Positions 57,841 to 64,000 of a stretch of 64,000 nt of DNA are shown piece after piece; the first letter of the stretch is position 1, and each line of letters starts with the position of its first letter. The stretch lies in contig NC_064224.1 in the NCBI RefSeq assembly GCF_023101765.2, forward strand, positions 5,412,103-5,476,102, given 5' to 3'. The notes under the pieces are model-generated. The model made no database searches. It had not been told where the DNA came from and saw only the letters and a list, made by a program, of their open reading frames with translations. This DNA is from Spodoptera frugiperda. Its lineage: Eukaryota; Arthropoda; Insecta; Lepidoptera; Noctuidae. A program made the position numbers and the translations under genes.

Positions 57841-58407
57841 TCACGATAGTTATTTAAAAAAAATACCTAATGGCATTTTTATGGCCTTCTTACAGTTGTC
57901 ATGCCTTTTTACAGTTGCCATACCTTTTTACAGTTGAAAAGAAAATTAAATGTAAACAAATAAGCAATACAAAGACTACATATACCATTTCACTAAGATA
58001 GCTATCATGCTTAGTACATGCTATTAACTATATATTACACGTTCTAATTGTTGAATATTCAATCATATCCCATTATTGTGGAAGTCAGGAACCTGATGAA
58101 GCTGATTACAAATTAATTATATTGAACATTTGCCTTGCGATTTGGCCTCCTAAGGGAGCAAGCTACTTACCAATACATGCTAGATAATTTGATGTTGTTA
58201 TGTTCTAGGTATGGGCAACAGATCTAGATAGAGTTCATAGTTAATTGAATTTCGACCTAACTATGTTATGGTATAGTTGAAAATCGAATGGTGGTGATTT
58301 GGGAAAGAGGGCATGGTATGTCCATTCGATGCAACGGCAGATAGTTTCCTACCAGTTGAAGTTTCGTTAGGTCTTTAAATTAAAAAAAAGAACGTATTCC
58401 TTTTTAA

Positions 58408-58505
58408 AAGGCTAGCAACGCACCTGAGTCTCCTCTGGTGTTGCAGGTGTCCATGGGCGGCGCTTCGCCCGCTTCGCTTTAGGTAGCCCGTATGCTCGTT
58501 TATCC
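58408..58505 (-). repeat. LINE tail fragment
   Basis: Shares aacgcacctgagtc, ggtgttgcaggtgtccatgg and cgtatgctcgttta blocks with 53366-53445. Confidence 0.6.
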
Positions 58506-58609
58506 CCTATTCTTGGTTGCTTTATGCTTCCATAACTTGCTTCATGGCTGCTTGTTCTACGATTCTAAAATCTATTCAGTTACATAGGTAGGTATTCAGT
58601 TAATTTTAC

Positions 58610-58657
58610 ATGACATTTACAACGCCTGTCAATAGTGACAGGCGTTGTAAATGTCAT
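58610..58657. repeat. Perfect 22-bp hairpin with 4-base loop
   Basis: 58610-58631 is the exact reverse complement of 58636-58657, with a 4-base loop (atag). The first ten bases are atgacattta. It directly follows repeat-derived sequence in AT-rich DNA. Confidence 0.97.
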
Positions 58658-59349
58658 TTGGTTTATTGAAGACCCAAACAAATGTAATTAAATAAATTTA
58701 AAATGACGAACTACATTTCAGGTCTAAAAATACAAAAATCATGTCCGATTATTTGATCACAAACTTAATTTCAATCTGAATTAATTTCTAAGACTTAAAA
58801 AGTCAGATCTGACGCCGCTCGGGAACATAATAAATGGTAGTTCAACATGGCTCACTGCTTCCGCAGCCACTTTCGCTTTAAATCCCTGGGAATTAGACGA
58901 ACTTAGGTCTCTCAGGGTATTCTTCAGTTGCAGCGGGCGCTGAATGTTAAGCGCTTTTTACGCTAACGACCCTTTAAGCACCTACTGCTTAGTATAAGCT
59001 TGAAAGGAATTGTTTTGAAACGATATTGTTAAGCCTGTAACAGTGATTAGATAAAAATTAAATTAATTTATTATTTGGTTTAGTAATTATCGTCATCATC
59101 AGCCTATGAGTGCCTTGTACTGACCAAAGGCTTACATTCCTATAAGCATTGATCACTGCCCTGGTTTCGTATAGAGAGTACATATAACTTGAAAAAACTC
59201 GCATTGGTACTTTCTAGGATTCGAATTAGCACAGTAGTAGTGGATCTTAACCTCCGAGTCACAACGACCTTTAAACAATAATTTAATCAATCAGAATCAG
59301 AATCAATGAACATACACTCAATGACGCTTTCGCAGATGCGGCAACTACA

Positions 59350-59465
59350 CGCAACCCACTGATGCTCATGATGAAGAGTCCCTCTGTGACACGAAAGTAG
59401 TAGAGCTTTTCACCATTCAAGTACGTGAATAAACTGTGAATTTTAGTTAACTAATGTCTCACAAT
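59350..59465 (-). repeat. Dispersed repeat family, copy 3
   Basis: The complement of the ctactagtttcgag...actcttcatcat block: atgatgaagagtccctctgt then cgaaagtagtagagcttttc. It is followed by a stretch also resembling 57766 onwards. Confidence 0.55.
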
Positions 59466-60534
59466 AATTATTATAAAAATAGAACACACACCCCACTTGT
59501 AGTACTACTAGATATTAAATAGATGCAGAACAAAATGCATAACGCTTTAATACACTTGGCGATTGAAATAGGCTATTTCCTAGAGAATATTCTATCGGTC
59601 CGTGCACAAGCAAATATGTTGAGGAAATAAGGATGCAGTCTTTAAGTAAGGCTATGAACACACTCCTATTGTGATAGAAAAGTTGTTCTGTGTACAACAA
59701 TAGACAGTGAAAACGTTGTGACTGGAGAAAAATTCGGTTTTATGACTAAACATGCACACTGTAGTATTTCAATTTGGTGTGGATGACTATGTAGATAATT
59801 CGTTTTCTGATACAACTAGTTTTTTGTACAACATACTTTTATGAAAAACTTAAAGTTGAATTTTCACTACGTATGGAAGATAACTGCTTGTAACGATAAT
59901 GATAAAAACCAACTACTGGTAACCGATCAAATACAACTACTAGTCGTTAAGAGCCTAATTTTGAACATGGATGAACATTTTCTAAAATCTCATGCTGCAA
60001 AAAATGTTATAATATTCTCTAAAGGCTGTTAAACCACAATCAGTACAATAAAAAAACAATTTCCTTTTCCACAAAACAAAAAACAAAAAAAAAATAGCTG
60101 CTAAAGTCAAAAAAACAAAACCATAAAACATTCTATTTTCAAACATCCAAAACAGAACCGTTACAAGCGAACAATTAAAAGCAATTGAATGAATTCTATC
60201 CAGCCAGCATGAGACCATAGTGTGAAAGACTCCTCATATTTCACCGTTCCACTTTCCCAGCGTCTCCCTTTGATTCCTCCGTGGAAATGGAAGCGATTTC
60301 GTCCCATTCAGGCAACGTGTGTGGGCTATTCAGAGCCGAGCGTCTAAAGTACCCTTACCGTAATGTTATCATATTTTAAAGCTGTTCCTCTAGTGCAGTT
60401 CCGTAAAATAATTTAGGGTTGTTGATAATTTTTTGCGCATTCTGGTAACATTTAGGTTTCTGTGCCATGCTCAAATAATTGTAAGTATCATTACATTAAT
60501 AATTCTACAACATACTCTAGTTTTTTTTTTGAGG

Positions 60535-60682
60535 GGGAAAAATCATTCAGTGACTTTGCCCTCCTTGGGTGAGGCGAGAGGGAGTATCAAACTCTTACTG
60601 ACTAATAATCACCCCGTTCTAACACCTGCTTTAAGAGCCGGAGCCCCAGTAAACCCGCTAGGTAGTCCGCAGCTCCGGAAAT
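60535..60682 (-). repeat. SINE-like dispersed repeat, copy 5
   Basis: tcattcagtgactttgccct, ggcgagagggagtatcaaac and tcttactgactaataatcac, then gagccggagccccagtaaac and tagtccgcagctccgg. A second copy follows after about 35 bp. Confidence 0.75.
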
Positions 60683-60715
60683 TCTACATACTCTAGTCTT
60701 CTGTTTTTGAAGGAA

Positions 60716-60862
60716 GAAAAAATCATTCAATGACTTTCCCAGCTTGGGCGAGGCGAGAGGGAGTATCAGACTCTTACCGACTAATAATCAGCTCGTTCTT
60801 ACTCCTGCTTTTCGAGCTGGAGCCCCGGTAAACCCGATGGATGGAACCCACAGCTCCAGAGT
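60716..60862 (-). repeat. SINE-like dispersed repeat, copy 6
   Basis: Same blocks and order as 60535-60682, with substitutions (ggcgagagggagtatcagac, gagctggagccccggtaaac). The two copies form a head-to-tail pair. Confidence 0.75.
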
Positions 60863-61611
60863 ACTCTAGTCTAATAGATACATAATGTGTTTTCCTAAAC
60901 TTACATAGTACGAGTACTTGTACCGAATCGCAACAGACTCAATACTACAACAAGCAAACAGGTAGAGAACGTCAATATTAGTTAACCTAATTGCTTACTA
61001 TTACCAATATCTCTGTTTGCGTAGCAGCTATAATTATGATCTTCTATTACTATAACAGGGATGATGACACTCTCATTCATAAATTTGATGAACTACTTAA
61101 CTTTCGATTTTTTTTAGCTAAATTTCTAGAAATAAGTCTGCTATTTGACGTCAAAAACTTATAAAGTCGTAATAGAGTATTTCATACAAAGTTCATAGAA
61201 AATATCGTTTTTGACGTTTCGAAAAAGTATTGAATTTGACTAGTAGGAAACATGCCTATTAAAGTACAGAAATACATATTTAATAAATAGTTAGTTCTTG
61301 ATACGTATGCACTTTTACTTCATTCTTTAAGGCAAGCTAAATTAATTGCTGAGAAGTATTTAGGTCGAAAAATAAAGATTTGTAGTCTGATATTAATTCG
61401 TTTTATTTGGACAATGTAGCCAAATCAATCTATTTAATTTAAAACGTAAAAAAATGTAATATTGATATGATAACAATTTACATAATAACTTAAGGCAGAG
61501 GTACTTCTCTTGAGTAGGGTCTAAATAAAATAACCGACTTGGTATGGATTGGACTTGACATGGACCTCACAACTTTTTACGGTAGAAAAACTTAGGTGCG
61601 AGACTTGTGTC

Positions 61612-61742
61612 CGAATACTCAAATGCTACTCAATTTTAAGACGCTCTCAAAACTAGTTCTGTCCCTATCAATTCTTTATAAAATGACAGAGATAGCACGA
61701 TATTTAAGTACAACTTAAAATTGAGTGGCATTTCAGTATTCG
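61612..61742. mobile_element. MITE-like inverted-repeat element
   Basis: Outer arms of 29 bp (cgaatactcaaatgctactc then aattttaag at the left, complement at 61714-61742) match at 27 of 29 positions. Inner segments ctgtccctatc and gacagagatag are also complementary. There is no ORF. Confidence 0.6.
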
Positions 61743-62598
61743 GGCGTTGGTACGTTTTTTACTGGATGTTTTTGATGATATTAAGTTTGCATAGAACGCT
61801 TCCACTTAAATGTTCTATTGTGTTCGTTTACAAAGCATTCTAACAATTACTATATTTTTTTTTAAATCCATGAATCAAAACACACTATAGTACATTATAA
61901 TTAATTTGCGCAAAACGTTTTCTAGTGATCGTTCCTGATTAGTGGATCTAACTCTGACAGCTATGTATGGGGCTCAGGGATTCGTTGGTAACGTCAGCTA
62001 ATTTGATTTGATTGGTCGTTAATACTGTATGATACTCTCTGTTCTATTCGTAAGTAATTAATCTGTCGTTTGCCATGTTCACCTTGTCAGTTTAGTTTTT
62101 GTTGATAGGACTGCCGTGTTATGTGGGATGGGTTTGATTTTATGGTTAGTAGATGTAATGTAAGGTGTAGTGTGACTGAGAGTTATGTAGATTTATACCG
62201 ATTTTGCTATTAGAACGGAACCGGATGGGCGAAATTGGATGCGGATAGATACAATTTAATGTACTTACTTTAAAAAGAACATACATTCAGATGTATTTGT
62301 ACAACAGTCAAACTGTGAGGTTACGAAAGCGCATAATAGTAGTATCTATTAGACTAGAGTACTAATGTAGAATTACTAATGTAATGATACTTGCAATTAA
62401 CATGGCACATTAACCGAATTGGAGCAAAATGCGCAAAAACTTATTAACAACCCTTAATTATTTAACGAAATTGCACTAGGTAAGTAATTACAATTCAATA
62501 TAGTCCTATGATATTGTTACTAAAACTTTATTTTTTAATGAGATCGTGTGGCACTTGTCGGCAGTAGAGGACTGGATCACCTATAAAGGATGTGAAAG

Positions 62599-62790
62599 TA
62601 TTAACTACATGGTTGGCGCGATGGCTACGCAACTGGCTGCCATGCAACGTGTCGCGGTTTTGATTCCCGCACGAAACAACTTTGGTGTGATCCACAAATT
62701 GTTGTTCAGGGTCTAAGTGAAGTTGTATGTTTGTAAACGCACGCACTACCCAGGAGAAAATGCACCACAACAATGAAAAAAATCGTAGTG
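62599..62790 (+). mobile_element. tRNA-derived SINE
   Basis: catggttggcgcgatggcta (head), gcaactggctgccatgcaac, ggttttgattcccgcacg (box B-like), gtgatccacaaattgttgtt and ggagaaaatgc, ending in a gaaaaaaatcgtagtg tail. Confidence 0.78.
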
Positions 62791-63123
62791 TAGTGCTACG
62801 CTTTTTTAAAGAAAAGAAAGAATACTTATATTAAAGTGTCACCGAAACTTAGCTTTTTATTGTCCAGTATACTTGAAGAACAAGATCAAAATCTTCAGAA
62901 AGTCCATAATAGTAAGAGTTGAACGTCGCCCGAAGAAATTGATGCCGCTATTTAAAATGTCAAGTCTGGCAAAAAACGGTCCATTTCGAAAACAGCGTTA
63001 GACATCATTAGTTCGGCATTATTGTTGTAATGGCTCCATTTGACGCAGTCGTGAGACGCATAATCTGTCTACATTTCTTATAATAGTTTTTAATTTTATT
63101 ATTATTTTCTGACTACCTTTAGA

Positions 63124-63382
63124 CTGCTTCGATGGTCGACTGGTTGCAAGGGGTCTTGGGTTCGATTGCCGGGTCGGGCGAAGTATTACTGGGCTTATTT
63201 CGGTTATTCGAAAATTTCTCAGTGGTAGCACGGAGTGTGGAAATGTGTCCGGTATATGGCAATAGGCTCACCACCTATTACATGGGACTTACAAAAAAAA
63301 TTGTGAAATGTGGGTGTACATTGGCATTATGTGCCATAATGTGCAACTTTGCCTACCCCTTCGGGGATTAAAGGCGTGACGT
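63124..63382 (+). mobile_element. Second tRNA-related SINE family
   Basis: cgactggttgcaaggggtct, ggttcgattgccgggtcggg (box B-like) and gcgaagtattactgggctta, then aatttctcagtggtagcacg, tatatggcaataggctcacc and ctaccccttcggggattaaa. This is a common lepidopteran SINE form, different from the family at 62599. Confidence 0.75.
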
Positions 63383-63799
63383 TATTATTTTCTGATAATA
63401 ATTCCTTTATTGTATCGTTAAGTTTTATTTCTATGAATGCAATTTTCTATTCAATTCGTTTAATGGAATGAAAAATAGTTTTATTATTTTGCATTTAGCT
63501 GGCGAACATTTTTTTCTTAATGACTTATTTTATCTTTGCTTTTTATTGAAGCATCGTGGGCCCTATTAGATGTTTATCTTCATTACATTAAGATAATCAA
63601 AGCCATTAAAGTCAAAGTATTTTATTAATCCTTATACAGGCATTTTGGAAACCTTTAAAAATAATCGTCTTGCTGTTAATCAGTAAAGCATGTGCTTACT
63701 GCGTCAGTGAAGATTGGTTCTTGTTCGACGCCCGCTTTAGTTAATTCAGCAATAAAAATTTAGGCATTTAATTTGAGAAATGTTAAGGAGTAACATACA

Positions 63800-63992
63800 T
63801 AGACTGCGTGGTTGACGCTGCGTAACAAGTTTTTTGTTTGATTCCCACACGAAATAACTCTTTCTATAATCCACAAATTGTTGTTTCGGGTTTGCGTATG
63901 ATACACATACTTATTTATATGTGAATTTGTATGATCGTAAATGCACACATGAGACAGAAGAAAATCCTAATATATGACGTTTTTTATAGAAA
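63800..63992 (+). mobile_element. tRNA-derived SINE, diverged copy
   Basis: gactgcgtggttgacgctgc, gtttgattcccacacgaaat, ataatccacaaattgttgtt and tcgggtttgcgtatgataca, with gacagaagaaaatcctaata near the end. Same family as 62599. Confidence 0.7.
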
Positions 63993-64000
63993 GAAACAAA

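Larger units (their letters stand above)
50750..64000. other. AT-rich region without recognisable genes
   Basis: No ORF over 99 codons and none with recognisable motifs on either strand. Several repeats and hairpins are listed separately. If knickkopf continues past the window, this is intron. Confidence 0.6.

Noticed and set aside
1..64000. CRISPR arrays, bacterial operons or viral genes
   Set aside because: No spaced direct repeats, no polycistronic gene clusters and no viral structural or replication motifs were seen. The only reverse transcriptases are those of R1-clade LINEs.

Overview
The window looks like a piece of a lepidopteran (moth or butterfly) genome. Three things point there: insect-type (TTAGG)n telomeric repeats carrying R1-clade non-LTR retrotransposons of the TRAS/SART kind, several tRNA-derived SINE and Helitron-like repeat families typical of Lepidoptera, and short GC-rich exons in an AT-rich background. 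No bacterial operons, CRISPR arrays or rRNA genes were seen.

Layout. Positions 1-4.4 kb are non-coding, with dispersed repeats and a GC-rich block. Positions 4.4-14.45 kb hold interstitial telomeric repeats containing copies of one R1-clade element, all on the minus strand: a near-complete copy B (8021-13758), a 3'-deleted copy A (4408-7910) and a short 3' fragment C (14097-14426), separated by (CCTAA)n tracts. ORF1 and ORF2 meet in a UAAUG stop-start overlap.

Host genes, with exons joined by reading splice sites and phase: (1) an NAT8-like membrane N-acetyltransferase (+, 15122-21103), whose first intron contains a 3950-bp Merlin DNA transposon with about 1-kb terminal inverted repeats, an 8-bp target duplication and an intact transposase; (2) an unrecognised helical-protein gene (-, 21312-24205), tail to tail with gene 1; (3) a fem-1 homologue (+, 25544-28733), a CUL2 E3 substrate receptor; (4) skeletor (-, 28899-32818), nine exons and 680 residues, with DM13-DM13-DOMON architecture; (5) the 5' part of knickkopf (+, from 35527), with signal peptide and both DM13 domains in six exons. 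Its DOMON exons are not in the window. Skeletor and knickkopf are head to head and belong to the same domain family; Knickkopf is known to organise and protect cuticular chitin.

From 45.04 to about 50.27 kb a second, degenerate R1-clade element (minus strand) lies in the long knickkopf intron. From there to 64 kb I see only AT-rich sequence with repeats and hairpins.

The most notable items are the Merlin element with unusually long arms, the telomere-repeat-nested tandem retroelements with UAAUG coupling, the divergent skeletor/knickkopf pair, and extreme GC at third codon positions in host exons. All homology calls come from reading protein sequence by eye; no searches were run.
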